Source of the DNA: Tetrapyrgos nigripes
Taxonomy: Eukaryota; Basidiomycota; Agaricomycetes; Agaricales; Campanellaceae
Assembly: GCA_013368315.1 (NCBI GenBank)
Contig: JAACJM010000195.1
Location: forward strand, 95,642 to 159,641
Direction: 5' to 3'
DNA: 64,000 nt
The position numbers and the translations under genes are program-made. Of the stretch, positions 10,671-21,400 are shown in pieces; the first letter of the stretch is position 1; every line of letters starts with the position of its first letter. The notes under the pieces were generated by a model. The model searched no databases, had not been told where the DNA came from, and worked only from the letters and a program-made list of their open reading frames with translations.

Positions 10671-10677
10671 CGTTATC

Positions 10678-11180
10678 TTGGAAATTAAGTATATGATACA
10701 TGTGATTCGATGATACTATGCCCCTGTCTCAAAGTCTAGGTTCCGCATACATTTTGAATTTGGATGAAACTTCTGATTACTATGCTATTTGGGACTCATG
10801 TACAATTTGTAGAACATGATTCATGCGTCCGCATACTCCTACCTCCGTAATAGCTTCCTGTCCCAATTTTTCATATTGCGAGTTTCATGTAAAGTTTGAC
10901 ATGATCCGACTTAACTTGTATCTTTTGGTGTTTACTTGAAGCAAGTTTCCAGAAGCAATTTTCCACAGTCTCATACTTCCGAGGTGTCTTATTGATTTGT
11001 CTGATACAGCTTCATTGAAACATCTGAGTTCTCATACTTCTGCGATTTGTTATGTGTTACTCATAACCTTTTACTTCAAGTTTCAAGTAAAGTTTCGTAT
11101 GATCCGCTTAATATCTATATCTATCGAATTTTCTACCGCTCCTGCCCCATCTAGTCAACTCACCTTTCGACTGTTCAAGA
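10678..11180. other. intergenic, no gene seen
   Basis: AT-rich spacer between the small TIR element and the next gene. Two partly similar stretches (about 10870-10920 and 11055-11105, around GAGTTTCATGTAAAGTTTGACATG) suggest an old local duplication. Confidence 0.35.
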
Positions 11181-13896
11181 ATGCCACCAAAAACTTCCAA
11201 GTAGATCATCCTTTCTCTTCATGATGTTATACTCTTCTAATCGTCACACAGAAACCCACCTCAAGCATACATCGACGACGAGGCAGAGGAAGAGCAAAGT
11301 GGGGCTTCAGGGACTGAATCTGAACAGGAACTTAGCGATTATTCTCTAAAGTAACCTTTATTTTCGTCAAGCTCTACTTCAGTATTAACCTGTTTCAGAC
11401 ATAGGAATAAAAACTCGTCAGCGCACAGCCAGTACGTCTCTACAGAATCTTTTACATTCATTTATGCTAACTGATCATTGATAGATCTGAAGAGTCTTCC
11501 TATTCAGAACCTGAGCAAGTGTCCTCTGTTGCTGGTGACGAAGAGTAGGAAGTTATCTCATCTTTCGGGACTTTTTTCTTACGAATACCTTTAGGCCAGT
11601 TGATAAAGAGTATCAGCCGGAGTCAGATAAACTCGTGGTCGACCAGTAACTTTTTTTTTTTTCCGTTGTCTTTCATCTCTAATGGTGATGTTTGTGATAC
11701 AAGGAGACGTTCAAAGAGAACCAAACCAAACGTTAAAGAATCTCTAAGTACTCCAAAAAGCTCAGCTAAGTGAGTATTATAACTTTTTCGCTCCTTACAC
11801 TCCTTTAAATTGACAATACCAGGGTTATGGGAAAGTCGCCATGGAAAGGATATGTCATCGTCACCGATGATGACGATCCACCAGAGCCTTCTTTTGCAGA
11901 GCGCGGCAAAAGGTGAATCTTCTGTGTTTCTGAGCAGTTCGTTGCATTATTAGCTGACTTGTTTCTTGCAGAAAAGGCAAATCTGTTGAGAAAAGGTCAG
12001 ACTTGACGACAGAGATGGAATTTGGACAGATCAATACGTCGAATAAGTGAGTAAATCCAATCTAATGTATCTACGACTCTAATTCAGCTATTTATAGACC
12101 ATCTAAAAAGTCACCAAAGTCGTCAGCAGATTTGCAGGAAGCCGACAAGAACGATACTATGGTGTCCCCCAAACAGTAAATCTCAACTTAATTATTTTCT
12201 TGTTTCGATTCTCATTACTCCATCACCCGTTTAGTGTCAAAAAATCTGCTTCAGCAAAGAAACATGGACGGTACGGGTTTTCCTTTCAATCTTTTCAAAA
12301 CATGATTGGCTGAACTTAACATTATCCTTAGTGATCTTGACGATGAGGAATTTATTGAGACGCCGAAGAAGAAAAAATCTTCGGGAAAGAAACATGGACG
12401 GTATGGCTTTTGCTTCCAATATTCTCAAAACATGATTGGCTGAACTTGACATTATCCTTAGTGATCTTGACGATGAGGAATTTATTGAGACGCCGGAGAA
12501 GAAAAAATCTTCGGGAAAGAAACATGGACGGTATGGCTTTTGCTTTCAATATTCTCAAAACATGATTGGCTGAGCTTAACATTATTATTAGTGATCTTGA
12601 CGACGAGGAACTTATTGAGGCGCCAAAGAAGAAAAATCAACGGTGAGTTCGTATACCGTTCCTGTCTTGTTTTTGGTATACATATAATTGTTGTGACAGG
12701 TTTGCCACGTCTTCGACCGAGAGCAAAGGGAAAGGAAAAGCTGACCCAACCCGAGATGGAAATTCAAGCGAGCCAGCTGAGCCAATCTCCGGTTGGAGCT
12801 TGCGGAAAAAATATCAAGATCCATTTCTCCATTCAAAATACGACATGTATTCCAACCGTCCGAATTTGCCGTAAGAAATGGCGATGCTAACGTTCTTTAC
12901 TAGTTACGCTGTTTTTCGGTCGTATAACGGAGCCTCCGATGATCTCAAAGTTGTGAAATTTTCTAACATGCAAGCTGAGGCCCCGAAGTCTTTCACCAAA
13001 GAAATTCAAAAGTGAGTGCTTCGGATTTTAAATTCATAGTAAAAAGTAACATGAAAGTAACACAATCACAGGTTAACGGCAACAGCTCTTCTTTTTGAAT
13101 GATATCGACAAATTGTAAACCCTGCCAGAGTTGACCCGAGTGTTCTCAAATCCGAAGGATTAGGTCCTGGCAAAGTTGGAGCAAAACTGGTCATCTCCCC
13201 TTCGCAGCCAGGAGCAGCTACAACTGCTGCAGTGTTACTCACCACAGGCGTTGTCATATCTTCCCATGTCTTAAAGCCGGAGAAGGTTTCTACAAGCAAG
13301 AAAATTGAGCTGCTGATGTTTGATCAGGAACATCAATCAACTTCTAGTTTGATTTGTTATTTGTTTTCCAGAGCTGGGTTCGTACATAATGGCTATCGAA
13401 ATGGGATAGTCAGTATTTCGACGATGCCGGAACGCTTCAGGATGTCAGATAGTAAGCATCAACAAATACATATTACTTGGTATTAACAATCAGATTAGAC
13501 TCTAGCGCTGGAGCATCTGAAGGAGACTGGGGAGTGTCGCAACAGTCAATGTCCAACCCTCAACTATCAGTCACTAATCATTATTCCAGAGCAACTGACT
13601 ATAGTAAGCAGCTTGAAACCTTTATCTTCGATAATACAGAAATTTACTTTTTACTAGTTCCCGTATTTGATGGTCGTCCAGGAAGACCTAATCATGCTAA
13701 AGGATTCCGATTCACGAAGAAGGATTGGGATACAATTTCCACCCGACCTTTATACACGAAGGAGATACCGGCTGATAGCATATGTTCAGTGGGATACACA
13801 ACTGGCTATTATGTCGGTTCAGGTCAAGATACGCTTGCTTTCAACCTCAAGTTTATCATACTGTTGACTGATCCGATTAAACGAACCAAGAAATAG
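11181..13896 (+). CDS. many-exon Lys/Asp/Ser-rich protein, likely broken
   Basis: I do not recognise the family. From the ATG at 11181 about 14 small exons can be spliced through consistent GT..AG introns, most in the same phase. They start MPPKTSKNPPQAYIDDE and run through an acidic/basic low-complexity region with three repeats of DLDDEEFIETPKKKK. A more ordered part follows (WSLRKKYQDPF, YAVFRSYNG, LTATALLFE). A TGA at 13100-13102 interrupts it, but coding-like sequence continues in the same frame (YRQIVNPARVDPSVL) to about 13486. It then runs through an intron to VPVFDGRPGRP..GFRFTKKDWD and the stop at 13894-13896. One base (TGG to TGA) would explain the stop, so this is either a pseudogene or an allele with a premature end. 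The N-terminal half could bind nucleic acid or chromatin by charge; that is inference. Confidence 0.5.
12250..12650 (+). repeat. tandem duplication of an exon-intron unit, 130 bp
   Basis: The unit start GTGATCTTGACGA recurs at 12331, 12461 and 12591, a period of exactly 130 bp. Each unit contains one intron with its acceptor (..CCTTAG) and one exon coding DLDDEEFIETPKKKKSSGKKHGR-like sequence, so protein repeats and introns were copied together. Confidence 0.85.
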
Positions 13897-13987
13897 TCGG
13901 TTTTGAATAGGCATGGTCAACAAGAAGTTATAACTGAGTCTGTACTTTTACTCTAACCTTATTATCTTTTGTCTGTTGATCTTTTGC

Positions 13988-14120
13988 TGTATGTACGATA
14001 TATATTCAAGAAGTCCAATGAAAATAATGTGTACTATATAACATTTTCTTTCGATCTTTCAGTGTATGTACGATATGTATTCAAGAAGTCTAATAATAAT
14101 AATGTGTACTATAGAAAGTG
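13988..14120 (+). repeat. two-copy tandem repeat, period 75
   Basis: TGTATGTACGATATRTATTC at 13988 recurs at 14063, followed in both by AAGAAGTC and AATGTGTACTATA. Confidence 0.7.
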
Positions 14121-15181
14121 AGTGTTACTCTTTCAGAGGCGCAGTCATCCCTATTGTAGTCTATCGAAATAGCTCTATACCCGAAACCCGATTTCCCAAA
14201 AGCTCACAGTCACCCTCTGCACTGTCTTCATTCCAACGCCTACCCTCTTTACCACTTCGGGCATAGGAACTGAAACTAATTCAGGCACTGCAAGTGGGTG
14301 AACGACGACGCTTGCACGGAATGGTCAGTAGAAGTTAGTGTGCAGGTTTGGTGCAGGTGTTTCTCTCTGGTGAACTATTAGTGGACTTGTGAAGAAAAAC
14401 TTTCCAGTACTCACATACCCTCTCAATTTCCAACCCACAGCTTATATCCCCAGATCCAGAGCAGCGTTCAGTATGAGGTTCCTTTTCCCTTGTTAGAACT
14501 AGACCAGTGTCCGCCACAGCCGCAGCAACACAAACCCTAACCCCAACAACATCAATCCATCATCATTCGCGACAACGACAACGACTTCCTCCCCTTCATC
14601 TTTATACCCCCACCGCAGCAGCATACACGAAGATGTTCTGCAAAAACAAGTCATTGGACGCTTCAAGACACTAGAACAATGGGGGGACCGTATACCAACT
14701 ACATTTTTGTCAGCGGCTCTGGGTAAATACATCTGAGAGGGGCATCGCGCGGCGGCTTTTTCCCTTTCTTTCATCCAACGGCTGTAGCCTCAGAGCCTGT
14801 TATTGGGACTGCTTGAGGAACGAGCTTACGTCCATCACTACATTTGGATTGCTGAGAGTTCAGTATTTCTGTTTGGTGGTTTTATGCTGAGTCCATCGTA
14901 CTAGTGTGGCTTTCTCAAATTGCGTCCGTGGCTATGATCCGAGTCACGACTCACTCTCGCGGCTTTTTTGCCGATTTCGTGTTTCATCAAGTGTAGGGGT
15001 TGCCGTGAGGCTCGCGGCTCATTTCGTCTCTCCTTTCATACCATCATGTACCCTCTTAACAGTGTTTTGTGCTACATTGCTTGCACTACTCTTGACTGCT
15101 CTTGGCTATGGCAACCTCTTTCGTAGTTCTGTTGACTATGATCGTTACTCTGGCTCGAATCTTTCTGCTATACAATTTCTA
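14121..15181. other. region upstream of and leading into the Helitron frame
   Basis: No separate gene is seen. The large Helitron frame is open from 14906 but has no ATG until 15209. The open part includes a hydrophobic run (LLTVFCATLLALLLTALG). The Helitron 5' terminus (expected TC, without target duplication) must lie here or further left, but I could not place it. Confidence 0.35.
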
Positions 15182-15454
15182 TATAACGGCTCAACGCCGT
15201 TTGGCCCAATGCCATCTAAATATAGCGGCTCAATGCCGTTTGGCCCAATGCCATCTAAAGATAGCAGCTCAACGCCGTTTGACCCAGTGCCATTCAAAGA
15301 TAACAGCTCAACGCTGTATGACCCTGCGTCATTCCAATACAACGGCTCAATGCCGTACGGCCTAATGCCATACCAGTATTACGACTCAACATTGTATGGC
15401 TCAACGTCACTCGATTATAATAGTTCAAAGCTATCCCACCCATTCAACTTACAG
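15182..15454 (+). repeat. seven tandem 39-bp repeats at the Helitron N-terminus
   Basis: Seven units of 13 codons of the type YNGSTPFGPMPSK, YSGSMPFGPMPSK, DSSSTPFDPVPFK decay rightwards. Repeats stay in frame and change by substitution only. The first in-frame ATG codons of the gene lie inside this array. Confidence 0.85.
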
Positions 15455-18400
15455 AATGACTGTAGCTTGATTTCGTCTCGCAAAGCTAATGTCTTAATCT
15501 CTTCCTATGTTTATCATTCCACCTTTAGAGTGAGAATGCACTTCATAGCATCTGGTGATCTGGTATTCTTTTTTAGATTTGTTGTCAATCAACCTTTGCG
15601 ACATACTATTATTGATCAAGTACTTGGCCATGTAAAGCATTTTATGATCTTTGTTCAGCGTTCATATACTGCCTATGGGCTTGTTGATGATACTTTTTAT
15701 TCGATTACTCCTGATAATAGTGTGTTGGCATGTTTCCGACAGAGTGTTGCAGCGACATCTCGATTGACGCACTTGTTTCTATTAAGATCACTATTTTATC
15801 GGCATGACTTTTTGGCTAGACTCAAATCAATCAGCGCTTGTACAACATCTTGTCTGCTCGGACAATATTGGGAAGATTTGACCTTCAATTTCATTGGTTA
15901 CCGTTTACTTTCAAATTCTACTAACCTTTGCTCACCTTGGCAATTTCAAGCTTCATGTAACATTGATATGTGTTTACAATCACGCGCTATACTGTGTAAA
16001 TATGCCATTATATCTCTAGCTAATATTGCTCACTATCATTCTCTCCTTCACTTACTTGATTTTCTGGTACATTTACGTCCTGAATTAACAGTTAGTCAAA
16101 GTGAAAGTGAAAAATCTTACCATCATTCTCTCCTGGGTGGTGGCAAAGGGGCAGCACCTACATGTTTATTTTCAGATCTGGAAAGATATTTACTTTTTCC
16201 TTGCAGTATAAATAATCCAGGTTCTACAATGTATCGATTTCACAGTTTTTCTGAATCTGTCTCAAGTTCAGCAGCCAATCCTTTACTATTATATGCATTT
16301 GTACCACCAACTAAATTGTGTCAGTCTCTGACTTTTAGATCATTACGACAGTTAGCTAGATTTCATAATGTTCAATTTTCAAACACTGTGAAGTCTCAAG
16401 TTCAAGGCTTATTAAGTGATCATGTATGTGACTCAGAATGCACAAGCCCTGTTGCCATATTTGAACCTATTGACCCTGTTCAAGTCAAACCTCTTGCTTC
16501 ATTTCCTCCTTTGCCTCCTTCAGAAAATCTAATGAAAAAAATTATACATGACTGGTGTGCTGATTTTTCTAGATCAGCAGTGGAAGAAGGTGGATGTGCA
16601 GTATGTGGTCAGCTTAAGCTGATGTCTACGCTGCTGCCAATTAAGCAAGTAAAAAAGCTACTCAATGTCCTTAGAGTTACTGGTGTCACCCGGAAAGAGC
16701 GACAAACCAGTTCTGATGAGATAACTGGTGTATCTGGGGCTGTTATAGATGACTCATGTTCCAGAGTGTGTACTGATTGTAGAGTCTCTCTAAGAGATGG
16801 AAAAATTCTGAGAATTTCCTTGGCAAATGGATTCTGGCTTGGAAATATTCCACCTCAGTTACAGTGCTTAAATTTTGTTGAGAAATTACTTGTTCAAAAG
16901 GTACGGACCAATTGTTGTTTTGTACGTGTGTCTTCAGGTATGAGAAAGATGATTTCTCATGTCATAGCCTTTGACTCACCAGTTATGAAAGTTTATGATG
17001 TTCTGCCTCCACCACCAGAAGATCTTGACGAAGTTTTGGCAATAATGTTTACTGGACCTTGCAAACCTACAGAAAAAGACTATAAACGAACTCCAATGCT
17101 TGTTAGACGTAAACAAGTGTTTGAAGCTTTAACTTGGCTTCGATTGAACCATCCTGCATATGAAGATGTAAAAATCTCGATGGACAATCTCAATAAGTAT
17201 CCTGAGGATACACCACCAGTCACTGTAGCGTTTAAAGAGATGCAGTCAGAAGGTAACAGAATACCTGAAGCTACAAGTATTCATGACAATGAATTAGAAA
17301 CTGGAACTGAGCTAGGCAGCGTTCCATTTGTAGTGCATGGGATCACAGGTGAACAGCTGCAGAATACTTCTGTGGAGCTCCAGAAAGCTAAGGCTTTAGC
17401 TTATTTAAAATCACAAGGTAAGTTTCTTGCTGTTGGACATAGTGAGAAAAGCTCTACTATGTTCAACAATCCCCTGTTGTATCCCTCCATTTTCCCCTGG
17501 CTTTTCCCTTATGGCATGGGTAGTATTGGCATGACCACACTTAAATCATTTTCTGAAAAAAGTCACAAAAAATACTTTATGAACTATCATGATCAGAGAT
17601 TCCAGAGTGATCCATTGTTTAGCTTTGTAGCTTTTAGCCATGAACAAGTCAAAAAGACTACAAGTAATGGCTTTGCACTCACACAAAAAGAAAGCTTCTC
17701 TGCAATTGCAGATCGTATTTTAAACTTGAATCCACATGTATTGAACACTTTGATAGACAAACTGAGCAAAGGTGGAATAGTACGGCCTGAGACAGAAGAA
17801 GAGAAATTGTGCTATGAGGTTATTCAAGATCTGGACCACGTAGGTGGTACAGTTAAAGGATCTATGTCCAGTAAAAAATTCTTGCGAACTGAGCTCTGGT
17901 CTCTAATCTCATACCTTGGGGCACCATCTTGGTATATTACTTTTGCACCATCTGACCTAACTCATCCTTTGTGTTTGTATTATGCTATCTCTGATGAGAC
18001 TTTTGACCTGAATCTTAATCTTCCTAATGATGAAAGAACTAGGAAAATTATTAATAATCCTGTTGCTGGTGCCAAGTTCTTTGATTTTATGGTTCAGATG
18101 TTTATCAAGCATATATTAGGAGTTGACACTGACCATGATGGTGTTTTTGGAAAAACTTCGGGCTATTTTGGCACCATTGAACAGCAAGGAAGATTGACTC
18201 TCCATCTTCATATGCTTCTCTGGATTGCAAACAGCCTGTCTCCACAACAGATAAGAGATGCTATATTAAAAAATGAAAATGATTTCCAAAGAAGAATAGT
18301 TGAGTACTTAGGATCTGTTCATTGTGGAGATTTCATGACTGGCACTCAGGAAGAAGTTGAACAAAATCTTCAAACTGCCTCAGGAAATGAAGATTATGTT

Positions 18401-21400
18401 AATCCCTTGTACTCTTTGCCTCAGTGTCCTCCAATAGAGTGTTTATGTACCAGCACTGAAAACTGTGAGCCATGTCAGGCCTGGACTGCCAAATATCAGC
18501 AAGAAGTGGACGATATTCTAAGCCGAACTCATATACACAAATGCAAATCTACCTTAACCAAGCAAGGAACAAGAAAGGTAGGCAAAGATTACCTAGGTTG
18601 TCTTGACAATAAATTTGGCACTTGCAAAGCCAGGTTTCCACGAGAAACATTTCCAACAACGCAGGTTGATACTGAGACTGGTGCCCTGAGAATGAAAAAG
18701 ACAGAAGCTTGGATTAACACCTATAACCAAACAGTCACATATCTACTCAGATGTAACTCAGATGTCTCTTCATTGCTATCAGGCACAGCAATCAAGGCTG
18801 TTGTCTTATATGTGACTGAGTATATTACAAAATGGAATCTGAACACTCATGTGATTTTTGAAGTTATTCGTACAATTCTACAAAGGAATGCTGAGATGCT
18901 GACTGGTACTTTACCTCGCCATGAAAAGGCAAGAAAAATTATTACACAAATTGTCAACTTATTGACAGTCAAGATGGAGCTAGGGGCACCAATGATTGCT
19001 TTGTATCTTCTAGATAAACCAGATCATTACACAAGTCATGAGTTCAAATCATTTTACTGGAAAGACTTTGTCAGTGAAGCTCGTAGATTTTGGCAGGAAC
19101 CAGATCAGCTGCAGGTTGAAAATAAAAATCATGAAAAAGTAGTTGTGATCCAACATAATGGTAAGTTAGTAGGCTTTTCCTCAGTTTTTGATTATATATA
19201 CCGTCCAGAAGCTTTAAGCGAGATGACATTATATGAATGGGTATGCCAATGTGAACGTGTCAAACTGGCAGCAAATAAAAGAGATGTCAATGACCCTGAT
19301 GATGAGATCTCAGAACGCTATGATAGTAGTAGTGAAGACTCATCTTTCTCTGATGAAGAAGATACATATAGACCTCAAAATACATTGAAAAAAAGTTTGG
19401 CAAATAAACCTTTGACAAAGAACGTGCTGCCAAAGAAAGGACATCCTTTTGTGCATGAACATCCCTTAGCTAGCACCCATTACTTGCGCATTCATGATAA
19501 GAGAAATATTGTACCTAATTTCATAGGACCTTCACTACCGAGAAGGAATAAGGGTGACAGGGAATACTACTGTTCAGTCATGTTGACATTTTTCAAACCG
19601 TGGAGAACTGGAAAAGATCTCAAGGAGAAAAAGGAGACTTGGGATAGTGCATTCCTTGACTATCAATTTTCTGCTCAACAAAAATTCTTGATGGATAATT
19701 TTGAACTTCGATTTGAATGTTTAGATTCGAGAGATGACTACCATACACAGAGAAAGGCACAGAGTCTAGGAATTGATCCTTCAAAGCTTGAGCCTGACTT
19801 TGATGATGGAATTCATTTTGATCCATTTAAATGTTCAGATGACAGTCTAGGTGTTCGGGAACGACGCAGGCAGTTAGACATGCAAGAGATGACAGATTTA
19901 CTGGCCAATACGGGATGGACAAATGCAAAGTGTGATTTGAAAAGCCATATACCAGCTTCTTTTGATTATCCTTCAATGAGTCCAGCTGCATGGAGGTTGG
20001 AAATTGCAAAAATGAAGTCAAATGTGATAACAAATAAACTGAAGGAAAACAAAGACCAGCAATACAACTTTCCTAATAAATATCCTGACCAGGTAGAAGT
20101 CCTTGATCAACATATGCTTGAAGAGAAACTTCGAAGCAATCAGACTCAAAAACTTATAGATGATTTATGTCTTGAATTTAGTTTGAATCTAGAGCAAGAA
20201 CGGGCGTTTCGTATTGTTGCAAACCATGCAGTTAGTTCTATTTCAGACCAGTTAAAGATGTATATAGGTGGCATGGCAGGTACTGGTAAAAGTCAAGTGC
20301 TGAAAACTCTGAGAGAATTTTTCAAGAGAAGGCTTCAGAGCCAACGCATGATAGTAGTTGCACCAACTGGCACAGCAGCTGCTTTGCTTCAAGGTTCCAC
20401 TTATCACTCTGTGTTTGGTATTAATTCATCAGAGGAAGGCGAGTTTTGGAAGATGTCTGCATCACAGATTTGTTCCAGACTTAGTGGAGTAGATTATGTA
20501 TTTTTAGATGAAGTTTCAATGCTTTCTTGTAAAGACATGTATAAAATCAGTGCTAAAATTGCTTCTGCCTTGAATCGCCCTCTGCTTCCATTTGGTGGCA
20601 TGAACATGATATTTGCTGGTGATTTTGCTCAATTGCCTCCAGCTATGGGTGGTGAAAATGTATCACTGTATAGCCATACCATAGGAACCAGTTCATCAGA
20701 CCAACATGCTAGTATTGGGAAATATTTATGGCATCAAATCAACACTGTAGTGCTCCTGAGAAAAAACTGTCGGCAGACCGGAAGTTCTATCAGAGATGTA
20801 AAATTTCGTCAAGCTTTAGAAAATATGAGATATAAACAGTGCACTGCAGAGGATATTACTTTGTTGCGGTCTTTGATCTCAGATCCTTCCAATGAATCTC
20901 GTTCTATTGATAACCCTCGTTTCTGGAACACTTCAATTATTTTGACTTACAATAAACATAAAGACGTAGCTAATGAACTAGGAACTAAACGGTTTGCAGC
21001 AGAGACTGGTCAAATGCTTGCACACTTTTTCTCTGAAGATGAGGAAGTTGTTTTTGATGAACTTCCCTCAAAAACTCATGATCGAAAACGTAAACGGAGA
21101 AAGGCTACAAAGCACAAAATCAATGATGAAGTACAGCAGCAGCTCTGGAAACAGTCACCTTCTACCAACAATATGCAGATTCCTGCAACTCTATCTTTAT
21201 GCAAAGGACTACCTGTAATGATCCGCTTCAATGGCGCAACTGAGCTCTGTATAACCAAGGGTCAAGAAGGCACTGTTCATGGCTGGCAAGCTGGTAAAGG
21301 AAGGCATGGTCAACTAGTTCTCAAAGTGCTATATGTTAAATTGGAAAAGCCCTCAACAGATGTCCAGTTCAAAGACCTTCCTCTCAATGTTGTTCCTATT

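Noticed and set aside
14906..14908. GTG at the beginning of the Helitron open frame as a start codon
   Set aside because: Nuclear fungal genes start with ATG. The first ATG in frame is 15209, and an upstream exon could also supply the start.
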